This document shows positions 49,001-59,543 of a stretch of 64,000 nucleotides of DNA, piece by piece. Below the pieces are notes generated by a model, which was not told where the DNA came from, searched no databases, and saw nothing but the letters and a program-made list of their open reading frames with translations. The number at the start of each line of letters is the position of its first letter. Positions within the stretch are counted from its first letter, which is position 1. The stretch comes from Phenylobacterium sp. (GTDB lineage: Bacteria > Pseudomonadota > Alphaproteobacteria > Caulobacterales > Caulobacteraceae): NCBI RefSeq assembly GCF_030698145.1, contig NZ_JAUYNW010000085.1:1-64000 (forward strand), given 5' to 3'. A program made the translations under genes and the position numbers.

Positions 49001-50847
49001 TCGAACACCAGGTGCCCGCCGTGGGCGTCGTCGATCTCGAACTCGTGGACATGGACCCGCCTGGCGCCGGCCCGCATGACCGGGAAGCCGTTCTCGACCA
49101 TGGCCTTGAGGCCCATGTTCTCCAGCATCGGCAACACGTCGGCCAGGGGCGCGGGCGCGCCCGGACGGTAGAGCTTGAAGCGGAACTGGGTATTGGCGTC
49201 GGCGGGACGGCGGAAGGCGCGCACCCGCACCGGCTCGTCGGGATCCAGGCTCTCGATGACGGCGATGTCGGCCAGGGCCTCGTCGACGTCGTAGCGTTCG
49301 CGGTAGCCAGCGGAGAAGGCCTCGGCGTAGCGGCCGACGATCTGCGCCACCTGTGGAGTGTCGCGGCCCGAGGCGCGCACGGCCGCGGAGAAGCGGTCGG
49401 CCCAGGTGCGCGAGGCCGCGGCGATCTGGGCCTCGACCACCTTCAGGTTGGGCTCGTCATGGGCGCCCGGCTGGAAGCCGATGATGAAGTGCACCCGGGC
49501 CAGGGGCGAGTCCGTGAAGCTCGGATAATAGGCTGAGACCCGGCCGCCATAGGCGTGGGCCAGCAGGTCGCCGGCCCGTTCGCGCAGGTCGGAATCGTAG
49601 CGCTCGCGCGGCACGTAGAGCAGGACCGAGGCGAAGCGGTCGAAGGGGTCGCGGCGTTCGAAGACGCGGACCCGCGGCCGGTCGTTGAGGTGCAGGATGG
49701 CCAGCGCCGTGGCCAGCAGATCGTCCTCGGCGGCCTGGAACAGCTCGTCCCGGGGATAGGTCTCCAGGATGTTGCGCATGCGCTTTTCGTTGTGGCTGCC
49801 AGGGGCTTTGGCGGCGCGGGCCAGGACGTGGGCGACCTTGGCGCGGATCATCGGCACGGCGTGAGCCGGCTCGTCATAGGCCTCGGCGGTGACCCGGCCG
49901 CCGAAGCGGATCTCGCCCGAGGGCTTGCCGTCGGCGCCGTAACGCTTGACCCCGACATAGTCCATGTAGCCCCGGCGATGGACGCGGGAGCGGACGTTGG
50001 ACTTGGCCACGGTGACCGGATCGGTTCCGAGGCCCGCCTGGATCTGGGCGGTGAGCAGGGCGGGCTCGGAGGTCCGGCGCAGGACGGTGCGCTCGGGATC
50101 GCGCAGCACGCCCAGGCCGCCTTCCGGCAGGTAGAGCGGTTCCTCGGGCGCGTAGTCGCCGTTGGGCAGGCGCGGATACTCGTAGATCCGGGCGCCCAGA
50201 TAGACGAAGTGCTCGTCGTGCAGCCATTCGAGGAAGGCGACGTTCTCGTCGCGGGCGGCGCTGGCCGGCGAGGTCTTCAGCTCCCCGATCGTGCGCGAGA
50301 TCAGGGCCAGCATGGCCGGGAAGTCCTCGACCGCGGCGCGGACGTCAGCGAGGGTCGCCTGCAGCCCGGCGACCAGGGCGGCCTCGCGGTCGGCGCCGAC
50401 CCGCTCCAGGATCACCTGGATCATCGACTCCCGCTTGACCGCGCCGTCCTGCGCTCGCGCGCCCTTGCGGTCACGGGCGACGGCGACGATGGGGTGGAAC
50501 ATGGCCCTGACCGACAGGCCCTGGTCGGCGATCTCGCCCATCACGCTGTCGACCAGGAAGGGGGCGTCGGCCTGCAGGATCTCCAGGCGCTCCAGGTCGG
50601 ACGAGCCCGCGATGGGGGCCAGCCGGATCACCGGCGCCGAGCCCTTGCGGGTGGCCGCGAAGGCCCAGAAGTCGGCCAGCAGGGCGGCCAGGGCCGAGGT
50701 GGCGATCTCGGGCAGTTCGTCCGGCGCGGCGTCCTCGGCGGCCTGGCCGATGAAGTCGCGCGCCGCGTCGCTGTCGTCGCCCGCGATCTGGCCGAAGGCC
50801 GCGATCAGGGCGCGCTGGGCGGAGCTCTTTCGGGGGGCCTTGCTCAT
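46003..50847 (-). CDS. Large NAD-dependent glutamate dehydrogenase
   Basis: 1614 aa; [46 protein letters not shown] typical of the ~180 kDa GDH family. Confidence 0.96.
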   Translation of the reverse strand: [1614 protein letters not shown]

Positions 50848-50870
50848 ATCCGGGCTCCGGACACGAGAAC

Positions 50871-50896
50871 GCCGCCGGAGGAGAGAGTCCGGCGGC
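50871..50896. promoter_or_regulatory. Strong inverted repeat in the GDH 5' region
   Basis: GCCGCCGGA-ggagagag-TCCGGCGGC, perfect 9-bp arms, starting 24 nt from the GDH start codon. Confidence 0.5.
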
Positions 50897-51037
50897 GCGT
50901 TGTCCCGCCCTGGGGGGGGAGGCGGAACACTCGGGGCTCGCAGCGGCGGGGGCTAACGCCGGCGTCGCCAAGAGTTCGGGAGGAACCCGAACAACACTGA
51001 GATAGGAAGGAAACGGCCAAGTTGAAGACCCTGGTTT

Positions 51038-52174
51038 TCAGGATTTGGGTTCACGCTTGCGTGACGCGGGGGTGCGCCTTTCGGGCGCGGGGTTTTTGTC
51101 CGGAGACCCGATGGGTTTGTGCTCGCGCAGCTTCTCCGGCTCGCCGTCGGCTGACAGCAGCACCGCCAGCCAGCGGGTGCCGCTGAACTGGGCCAGGATC
51201 ACCATGACCATGACGGTGAGCGGGGTGGACAGGAACATGCCGGTCGTGCCCCACAGCACGCCCCAGAAGGCCAGGCTGAGCAAGACCACCACCGGGTCCA
51301 TGTTGAGGCTGTCGCCCTGCATACGCGGCAGAATGATGTTGCCGACCACGAACTGGATGGCCTGCAGCACCCCCAGCAGGATCACCGCCGGCCAGAAGGT
51401 GGGGAACTGGATCAGCGCGAAGACCGGCGGCGCCAGGATGCCCACCGCCCCGCCGATCACCGGGATGTAGGAGGCGATGAAGATCAGGAAGGCCCAGAAG
51501 ACCGCGTTGTCGAGGCCCATCACGGCCATGGCGATCCAGGAGGCCACCGCGATGATCAGGCCGGTGACCGTCTGGACCCACAGATAGCGCTCCACCCCGT
51601 CGCGGATGCGGCGGAAGGCCGCCATGGCCTCGGCGCGCTCGGCATGGTGCGGGAACAGGCCCACCACCTTGCGCTGGAACCCGCGCCGCGAGGCGATGAT
51701 GAAGCCCAGATAGATCAGGATGAAGAAGGCGTCGGAGGCGAAGCCCTGCAAGCCCTTGGCGATGTCGGCCAGGTAGGCGCTGGGATTCAGCCGCACGAAC
51801 AGCTCGCTGACCGTCGGCGGCACGTCGATACCCAGCAGGCCCGCCACCTGGGCGATCAGGCCGTTGAGCCGAGGGGTGTAGGCGACCAGTTGGCCGACGA
51901 AGCTGGTGGCGTTCTCGGCGATGACGAAGGTCGAGCCGCCGAACAGCAGCACCGACAGCACGATGGCGCTGGGCAGGGCGGCGCCCTCGCTCACCCAGGG
52001 CAGGCGCGAGCGGATCACCCGGGCGAAGCCGTCGATCATCACCGCCAGGAAGACGGCCAGCGCCAGGGGGGTGAGGATGCCGCGAAGCAGGTAGAGGGTC
52101 GCGCCGCAGGCGATCACCGCGAGGATGACGAGGGCGGTGCGGCTGACGGTCGACGGGGGAGCGGTTTCGGGCAT
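51038..52174 (-). CDS. AI-2E (PerM)-family transporter
   Basis: 378 aa; GLIIAVASWIAMAVMGLDNAVFWAFLIFIASYIPVIGGAVGILAPPVFAL. Confidence 0.93.
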   Translation of the reverse strand: MPETAPPSTVSRTALVILAVIACGATLYLLRGILTPLALAVFLAVMIDGFARVIRSRLPWVSEGAALPSAIVLSVLLFGGSTFVIAENATSFVGQLVAYTPRLNGLIAQVAGLLGIDVPPTVSELFVRLNPSAYLADIAKGLQGFASDAFFILIYLGFIIASRRGFQRKVVGLFPHHAERAEAMAAFRRIRDGVERYLWVQTVTGLIIAVASWIAMAVMGLDNAVFWAFLIFIASYIPVIGGAVGILAPPVFALIQFPTFWPAVILLGVLQAIQFVVGNIILPRMQGDSLNMDPVVVLLSLAFWGVLWGTTGMFLSTPLTVMVMVILAQFSGTRWLAVLLSADGEPEKLREHKPIGSPDKNPAPERRTPASRKREPKS

Positions 52175-52427
52175 CGGTCTCTTGCGGCGCACTCTGGGGT
52201 CGGACGCGACTGTCCGCGCCGGGGAGGTCCGCGTCAATTTTGGCGACCCCTACCCTGTTTTGGGCTTAGATGGGAGGCATTTTGCCGTCTGAACGTTAAA
52301 TTTTGGTCCACCCTGCCCGATTTTCTCAAGTTATCGGCAATCACGTTTCATTCAACCGATGGCGGTGGTCGGCGGCGCGCGGCGGCGATAGCTTGGCCGA
52401 CGCCACGAAAACCCCTTGGAGCACCCT

Positions 52428-53912
52428 ATGTCCGACGGCGTCATGATCGGCTTTTCCGACCATCCCGAGATGCTGCGGCTGGACCGCGCCAACCGCCACG
52501 GCCTGGTGGCCGGCGCCACGGGGACGGGCAAGACGGTCACCCTGCAGATCCTGGCCCAGGGCCTGTCTGACGCCGGCGTCCCGGTGTTCGCCGCCGATGT
52601 GAAGGGCGACCTGTGCGGGATCGCCGCCATCGGCGCCCCCAACGAGAAAATGCTGGCCCGTGCCGCCACCATGAACCTGACGCTCAATCCGGCCGCCGCG
52701 CCGGTGGTGTTCTGGGATCTGTTCGGCGAGCAGGGCCACCCGATCCGCGCCACGGTCTCGGAGATGGGCCCGCTGCTGATCTCCCGGATGCTGGAGCTGA
52801 ACGACGTCCAGGAGGGGGTGCTCTCGGTGGTGTTCCGCGCCGCCGACGACGAGGGCCTGGCGCTGCTGGACATGAAGGACCTGCGGGCGGCCTTGACCCA
52901 CGCCTCCGATAACGCCTCGGCGCTGGGGGCCAAGTACGGCAACGTCTCGCCGACCACGGTGGCCACCATCCAGCGCAAGCTGCTGATGCTGGAGGACCAG
53001 GGCGGGGCGGGGCTGTTCGGCGAGCCGGCCCTGCAGCTCTCCGACCTGATGCGCACCGACGGTTCGGGACGGGGCTATGTGAACATTCTGGCGGCCAACC
53101 GGCTGATCGCCAGTCCCCGGCTCTACGCCACCTTCCTGCTGTGGCTGATGAGCGAGCTGTTCGAGGAGCTGCCCGAGGTGGGCGATCCGGAGAAGCCGCG
53201 CCTGGCCTTCTTCTTCGACGAGGCCCACCTGCTGTTCCGCGACGCGCCCAAGCCGCTGCTGGAGAAGGTCGAGCAGGTGATCCGGCTGATCCGCTCCAAG
53301 GGGGTCGGGGTCTATTTCGTCACGCAGAACCCCGCCGACATCCCCGAGACCGTGCTGGGCCAGCTCGGCAACCGCATCCAGCACGCCCTGCGCGCCTATA
53401 CCCCGTCCGAGCAGAAGGGCCTGCGGGCCGCGGCGCAGAGCTTCCGCGAGAACCCGGCCTTCGACACCGCCGAGGCGATCCAGGGCCTGGGGGTGGGCGA
53501 GGCCCTGGTCTCGGTGCTGGACGAACGCGGCGCGCCGACCGTGGTGCAGAAGACCCTGGTCCGGCCGCCGGTCTCGCGCCTGGGGCCGATCACCTCGGCC
53601 GAGCGCGCGGCGGTCATGGCCCAGAGCCCGGTGCGCGGCCTCTACGACACCACCAAGGACCGCGAGAGCGCCTACGAGACGCTGAAGGCCCGCGCCGCGG
53701 CGGCGGCCGAGGCGCTCGAGGCGCCGCCCGCCCGCCGGGCCGCCGAGCCTGACGACGACGAGCCGGCCCGCCGCGCCCAGCCCCGGGCGCGGGCCTCCAA
53801 CCGCCAGGGCATGGGCGAGACCTTCGCCAAGTCCCTGCTGCGCCAGGCCGGCAGCGCCATCGCCCGAGAACTGATGCGCGGCGTACTGGGGAGCCTGAAG
53901 AAGCGGCGGTAG
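52428..53912 (+). CDS. HerA-like helicase/DUF853 ATPase
   Basis: NRHGLVAGATGTGKTVTLQILAQGLSDAGVPVFAADVKGDLCGI; FFFDEAHLLFRDAPKPLLEKVEQVIRLIRSKGVGVYFVTQNPADIPE. Confidence 0.94.
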   Translation: MSDGVMIGFSDHPEMLRLDRANRHGLVAGATGTGKTVTLQILAQGLSDAGVPVFAADVKGDLCGIAAIGAPNEKMLARAATMNLTLNPAAAPVVFWDLFGEQGHPIRATVSEMGPLLISRMLELNDVQEGVLSVVFRAADDEGLALLDMKDLRAALTHASDNASALGAKYGNVSPTTVATIQRKLLMLEDQGGAGLFGEPALQLSDLMRTDGSGRGYVNILAANRLIASPRLYATFLLWLMSELFEELPEVGDPEKPRLAFFFDEAHLLFRDAPKPLLEKVEQVIRLIRSKGVGVYFVTQNPADIPETVLGQLGNRIQHALRAYTPSEQKGLRAAAQSFRENPAFDTAEAIQGLGVGEALVSVLDERGAPTVVQKTLVRPPVSRLGPITSAERAAVMAQSPVRGLYDTTKDRESAYETLKARAAAAAEALEAPPARRAAEPDDDEPARRAQPRARASNRQGMGETFAKSLLRQAGSAIARELMRGVLGSLKKRR

Positions 53913-53927
53913 GGTGTAGCCGATCTC

Positions 53928-54061
53928 AGATGCTCCCCTCCTGGGGGAGCTGTCACCGCAGGTGACTGAGGGGGTCTTTGACTCTTGCTTGTGGGCCCGA
54001 GCCCCCTCCGCGACGTCGCCAAAGAGGGCGCCGCGCCACCTCCCCCAGAAGGCGAGGATCT
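53928..54061 (+). repeat. Dispersed structured repeat, copy 4 (shortened distal hairpin)
   Basis: AGATGCTCCCCTCCTGGGGGAGCTGTCACCGCAGGTGACTGAGGGGGTCTTTGACTCTTGCTTGTGGGC...CACCTCCCCCAGAAGGCGAGGATCT. Confidence 0.92.
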
Positions 54062-54067
54062 GGGGAC

Positions 54068-56767
54068 CTAAACCCGCGTCTTCACCCCGCCCAGGGCGTC
54101 GCGCACGGCCGCGGCCAGCTGCTCGGCGCGGAAGGGCTTGCGCAGCACGGGCCATGACGAGGGGTCGGTGGCTTCGTCCAGGCGGTCGCCGGCATAGCCG
54201 GTGGTCAGGATGATCGGCAGATCGGGGAGGCGGGCGTGGGCGGCGCGGGCGAGGTCGGCGCCGCTCATGCCGCCGGGCATGATGATGTCGGAGATCAGCA
54301 GGTCGAAGCGCTCGGCGCCGGCCAGGCGCGCCAGGGCGGCCGGACCATCGGCCTCGCTCTCCACCCGGCAGCCGAGCTCGGCCAGCAGGTCCTCGGTGAC
54401 GGTGCGCACGGCGGAGTCGTCCTCGACCAGCAGGACCCGCGCGCCGTGCGCCCAGCGCGTTTCGACCAACGGATCGGCGACGGGCTCGGAGCGGGCGCCC
54501 GGCTCGGCGGCCGGCAGATAGAGCGACACGACCGCGCCGCGGCCAGGCTCGGACTCCAGGGTCACCGCCCCGCCGGCCTGTTTGACGAAGCCGTAGACCT
54601 GGGCGAGGCCCAGGCCCGTGCCCTTGCCGACCTCCTTGGTGGTGAAGAAGGGCTCGAACGCGCGCTCGAGGATCTCTGGCGTCATGCCCGCGCCGGTGTC
54701 GGCGACGCTCAACCTGATGTGGTCGCCGGGGCTCGCGCCCACCACCTCTCCCTCGGAGAGCGTGACCCGGGCCGTGGAGACCTCCACCGCCGCGCCGGGC
54801 CGGCCGGAGGTGGCGTCGACGGCGTTGACCACCAGGTTCAACAGGGCGGCCTCGAACTGGGCGGGGTCGAGTCGGCTCATGCCGACCCCGGGTTCGCGGC
54901 GGATGGTCAGCTCCACCCCCTCGTCGATGGCGCGGCGCACCAGGGGCTCGACCTGCTCGATCAGGTCGTGCAGGTCGACCACCTCCAGCTTCAGCTCCTG
55001 GCGGCGGGAGAAGACCAGCAGCTGACGGGTCAGGCGTTCGCCGCGCCGGCCGGCGGCGAGGGCCGCCTCGGCCAGCCTGCGCACCCGGGCGGTGTCGTCG
55101 GGGTGGCGCAGGATCAGGTCCAGGCCGCCGATCACCACGGTCAGCAGGTTGTTGAAGTCGTGGGCGACGCCGCCGGTCAGCCGGCCCACGGTCTCCAGGC
55201 GCTGGGCCTGGGCGAGGGCGGCCTCGGCGCGGGCGCGCTCCTCCAGGCTCTCCTGCAGTTCACGGGTGCGTTCGATCACCCGGGCCTCCAGGTCGGAGCG
55301 GGCCTCGACGATCTCGGTGATGTCGCTGGAGGAGCCGAACCAGCGGCGGATCGTCCCGTCGTCCTCACGCACCGCCGAGGCGCGGCCGTTGAACCAGCGC
55401 CAGACCCCGTCGTGGCGGCGGATGCGGTACTCCACGTCGAAGGGCAGGCCGCCCTTCACCGCCTGGGCCCAGGCCTGCTGCACCGTGTCCTGGTCCTGCG
55501 GGTGCACGGCCTGCAGCCAGCCATCGCCCCTGTGCTGTTCGGCGGGCACGCCGGTGAAGGTTGTCCACTGGGGGCTCAGATAGTCGCAGAACCCGTCGAC
55601 GCGGTTGGACCACAGCAGTTGCGGCAGGCTGTCGACCAGGGCGCGGATGCGGGCCTCGCCCGCGCGGAGCGCGGTCTCGGCCAGCCGCCGGTCGGTCACG
55701 TCGACGCACGAACCGACATAGCCCTGGAACTCGCCCTGGCCGTCGAAGGCCGGGGCGGCGGCCTCGTCCAGCCAGCGGTACTGGCCGTCGTGGCGGCGGA
55801 TCCGGTACTCCATGCGCCCGGGCTCGCGCCCGGCGAAATGCTTGGCGTAGGTCGCCAGCAGGCCTTCGCGGTCGTCGGGATGGACGTCCTCAAGCCAGCC
55901 CCGGCCCTGCTCCTGATCCAGGGTTCGGCCGGTGAAGGCCAGCCAGCTGTCGTTGAACCAACTCGCCCGCTGGTCGGCCCCGCTCATCCAGATCAGCACC
56001 GGCGCGGCGTTGGCGATGCTGCGGAACTGGTCGCGGCCACGGGTCGCCGCCGCTTCGGCCTCGCGCTGGGCGGTCACGTCGCGGAACGAGACGGCCACGC
56101 CGCCCTCCGCCCGCACGGCGCTGGAATGCAGGATCCGCGGCTGGCCGTCGATGGTCCGCCGCACCTCGATGTCGTCGGGCCCGCCGTCGGCCATCACGGC
56201 GATGAAGCGGCGGACCGTCTCGGCGCCGGTCTCTCCAGGAAAGGCGTCGCGGACCCGGCGGCCGGTCAGGCCCACCACGCCTTCCGGGGCCATCTTCTCG
56301 GCGGCGGGGTTGGCGTAGACCCAGGTGAAGTCGACCACCTCGCCGCGTTCCACGACCGCCTCCAGGATCACGAAGGCGTCCAGGCCGTGCTCCTGGAAGA
56401 TGCGGAACCGCTCCTCGGCCGCGGCGCCGCGCATGACGGCCAGGCGGACGGCCTTGGCGATCAGCACCGTGGCGAACGCCGTGGCCAGGAACATGACGAG
56501 CTGCGAATAGTCCGGAACGGGCATCCAGAGCGCCCAGACCGCCAGCGCGCTGGCCACGGTGGCGAACAGCCCGCCGCGCAGGCCTGCCACCAGGGTGGCG
56601 AACAGCACCGCCGGGTAGAAGATCATGAAGTTGGGCGGCGGATCGAGGACCAGGCCGGCGGCCTCGCGCAGGGCGCCAGCCAGCGCCACGGCGCCGAGCG
56701 CGGCGCCGTAGGCCACGACCGGGCGCTCGATGGCGGTCGCGAACCGTTGCGCCCAACGTCCGATCAT
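54068..56767 (-). CDS. PAS-domain hybrid sensor histidine kinase/response regulator
   Basis: 899 aa; multiple [22 protein letters not shown]-box, [16 protein letters not shown]-terminal receiver [11 protein letters not shown]...[11 protein letters not shown]. Confidence 0.95.
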   Translation of the reverse strand: MIGRWAQRFATAIERPVVAYGAALGAVALAGALREAAGLVLDPPPNFMIFYPAVLFATLVAGLRGGLFATVASALAVWALWMPVPDYSQLVMFLATAFATVLIAKAVRLAVMRGAAAEERFRIFQEHGLDAFVILEAVVERGEVVDFTWVYANPAAEKMAPEGVVGLTGRRVRDAFPGETGAETVRRFIAVMADGGPDDIEVRRTIDGQPRILHSSAVRAEGGVAVSFRDVTAQREAEAAATRGRDQFRSIANAAPVLIWMSGADQRASWFNDSWLAFTGRTLDQEQGRGWLEDVHPDDREGLLATYAKHFAGREPGRMEYRIRRHDGQYRWLDEAAAPAFDGQGEFQGYVGSCVDVTDRRLAETALRAGEARIRALVDSLPQLLWSNRVDGFCDYLSPQWTTFTGVPAEQHRGDGWLQAVHPQDQDTVQQAWAQAVKGGLPFDVEYRIRRHDGVWRWFNGRASAVREDDGTIRRWFGSSSDITEIVEARSDLEARVIERTRELQESLEERARAEAALAQAQRLETVGRLTGGVAHDFNNLLTVVIGGLDLILRHPDDTARVRRLAEAALAAGRRGERLTRQLLVFSRRQELKLEVVDLHDLIEQVEPLVRRAIDEGVELTIRREPGVGMSRLDPAQFEAALLNLVVNAVDATSGRPGAAVEVSTARVTLSEGEVVGASPGDHIRLSVADTGAGMTPEILERAFEPFFTTKEVGKGTGLGLAQVYGFVKQAGGAVTLESEPGRGAVVSLYLPAAEPGARSEPVADPLVETRWAHGARVLLVEDDSAVRTVTEDLLAELGCRVESEADGPAALARLAGAERFDLLISDIIMPGGMSGADLARAAHARLPDLPIILTTGYAGDRLDEATDPSSWPVLRKPFRAEQLAAAVRDALGGVKTRV

Positions 56768-56885
56768 GCCGCGCTCAGACCCCCACGAACTCCGCAGCCT
56801 TACCGAAGGCCGAAACGGAGCGGAGGTAAAGCGGCGCCGTGAAAGTTGGCGGACCGATCCCCTGGGACCGGTCCGCCTGGAATTC

Positions 56886-57665
<780 letters not shown>

Positions 57666-57716
57666 GGACGCTTGGCTCCCGTTCTCGTCTAAACTGATGT
57701 CGGAGGCTTTAGCCCG

Positions 57717-58145
57717 ATGAGCGCAGACTCAAAAGCGTCACCCAACGTCAAGGGCGCCGCTTTCGACCCCAAGCAGACCCTGAACCCGGCCCGCGCCCTT
57801 GTGCCGGCGGTGATCCAGGTCAACGAACAGCGCGTGGCCAAGGGCTTCTGGCCGAAGATCCGACGCACGGCGGCCAAGATCCCGTTCGCCGGCGACGCCC
57901 TGTCGGTCTGGTTCTGCGCCAGGGATCCGGCCACGCCGCGCACGGCCAAGGCGATGATGATGGCGGCGCTCGCCTATTTCGTCCTGCCGGCCGACGCCAT
58001 CCCCGACGTGCTGGCGGTGGTGGGCTTCACCGATGACGCGGCGGTGTTCGCCGCCCTCATGGCCCTGGTGGGCAAGAACCTGAAGCCCCGCCACCGCGAG
58101 GCGGCGCAGGGGCTCCTGGCCCAGATGAAGCGGGACGACGACTAG
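57717..58145 (+). CDS. YkvA/DUF1232-family protein
   Basis: AYFVLPADAIPDVLAVVGFTDDAAVFAAL. Confidence 0.93.
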   Translation: MSADSKASPNVKGAAFDPKQTLNPARALVPAVIQVNEQRVAKGFWPKIRRTAAKIPFAGDALSVWFCARDPATPRTAKAMMMAALAYFVLPADAIPDVLAVVGFTDDAAVFAALMALVGKNLKPRHREAAQGLLAQMKRDDD

Positions 58146-59065
58146 AGGGGTTCTTCCGAGACGACCACCGCGGCCTTGGCCTTGCTGATCTGGTGCTCGC
58201 GCCAGGTGATGAACAGGGTCGAGGCCACCACCAGGCCCGCGCCGGCCACGGTCCAGATGCTGGGGATCTCGCTGAACAACGCGAAGCCCACGATCACCGT
58301 GAACACCAGGCGGATATAGTCGATGGGGGCCATGGCCGCGGCGTCGCCGATGGACATGCCCTTGATGTAGCAGCCCTGGGTGATGGTCCCCAGCACCCCC
58401 ATGGCGCCTAGCAGGACCAGGTCGAAGGGCTCGGGCCAGCGCCAGGTGAGGATCGCGCCGGGAATACCCATGACCAGGCCCAGCGTCGCGGCCCAGACCA
58501 GCAGGACGGTCGGGGAGTGGTCGCGGGTCATCACCTTCATGCCGGTGATGGTGAGCGCGAACAGGAAGGACGAGGCCAGCATGGCCAGGGCCGGCAGGCC
58601 GATGGCGAAGGGTCCGTCGACGCCGGGCCGCAGCATGATCAGGACGCCCAGGAAGCCGACCACCGCCGCGCCGATGCGCAGGGGCCCGACGGTCTCGCGC
58701 ACCACCAGGGCGGCCAGCGGCACCAGCCACAGGGTGCGGGTGAAGGAGAGCGCATTGGCGTCGGCGAGCGGCATCTTCTGGAAGGCGTAGAAGGAGAGGA
58801 TCATCCCCACCGTCCCGGCCGCCGAGCGGAACAGCAGGATGCCGGGCCGGGTGGTGGCGAAGGCCGCGCGGCCGCGGCTGAGGATGATCGGCAGCAGGAC
58901 GATGAAGCCCGCGAGTTGGCGGTAGAAGGTCTGCAGCGCGGCCGGATAGTCATCGCCCAGGAACTTGATCAGCGTGGTCATGCCGGTGAAGGCGAGCGCC
59001 GAGCCCACCATCCATAGCGCCCCGTGGACGTTCGGCGTCAGGGCGGCGCGGGGCTCAGCGCTCAC
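58142..59065 (-). CDS. EamA/DMT-family transporter
   Basis: 307 aa; ten hydrophobic segments, LSFTRTLWLVPLAALVVRETVGPLRIGAAVVGFLGVLIMLRPG. Confidence 0.92.
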   Translation of the reverse strand: MSAEPRAALTPNVHGALWMVGSALAFTGMTTLIKFLGDDYPAALQTFYRQLAGFIVLLPIILSRGRAAFATTRPGILLFRSAAGTVGMILSFYAFQKMPLADANALSFTRTLWLVPLAALVVRETVGPLRIGAAVVGFLGVLIMLRPGVDGPFAIGLPALAMLASSFLFALTITGMKVMTRDHSPTVLLVWAATLGLVMGIPGAILTWRWPEPFDLVLLGAMGVLGTITQGCYIKGMSIGDAAAMAPIDYIRLVFTVIVGFALFSEIPSIWTVAGAGLVVASTLFITWREHQISKAKAAVVVSEEPL

Positions 59066-59543
59066 GGATCCACCCGGTGACCGACAGCCGCTCGCCGGCC
59101 GCGTAGCTCGCCACCTGGGTCACGGCGTGGAGCTGGGGCACACGGAAGATGTTCAGCGCATTGAAGGTGGGGACATAGGCCTCGGCCACATGGCCGTCGG
59201 CGTCGTGGAAGGCCAGCAGTCCGCCCCGGTCGGTGCGCCAGGCCGGGGTGAAGTTCAGCACATAGGCGTAGAGCCGGTTCTTGCCCTCGACCCCGTCGTC
59301 GTGGGCGGCGAGGAAGTCGCCGGCCCGATAGCGGGTCTCCAGGGCGAAGTCGTAGCCCTTGCCGCCGATGTGCATGGACTTGTGCCAGGGGGTGGCGGTC
59401 GCCAGCGCCGTGCTCTCGGCCCGGGCCTGGGCGAGCGGCAGGACGCCGGGCAGGTGCAGGCGCCCGAAGCGCGCGAAGGCCGCCGCCAGCTTGCCGGGGT
59501 CGAGCCCCGCGCCGAGTTTCAAGCCGGAGGCCGGGCCGCTCAA
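59055..59543 (-). CDS. 2OG-Fe(II) oxygenase-like protein
   Basis: HDDGVEGKNRLYAYVLNFTPAWRTDRGGLLAFHD...FNALNIFRVPQLHAVTQV...RLSVTGWI (HxD...H...R); TTG start inferred, overlapping upstream SDR stop. Confidence 0.82.
   Translation of the reverse strand: MSGPASGLKLGAGLDPGKLAAAFARFGRLHLPGVLPLAQARAESTALATATPWHKSMHIGGKGYDFALETRYRAGDFLAAHDDGVEGKNRLYAYVLNFTPAWRTDRGGLLAFHDADGHVAEAYVPTFNALNIFRVPQLHAVTQVASYAAGERLSVTGWIRER

Noticed and set aside
52416-53912. HerA-like ATPase as part of a phage-defence system
   Set aside because: No partner nuclease (NurA/Sir2/DUF4297-like) is adjacent; the neighbours are an AI-2E transporter and a histidine kinase, and the protein resembles the widespread DUF853 housekeeping family.
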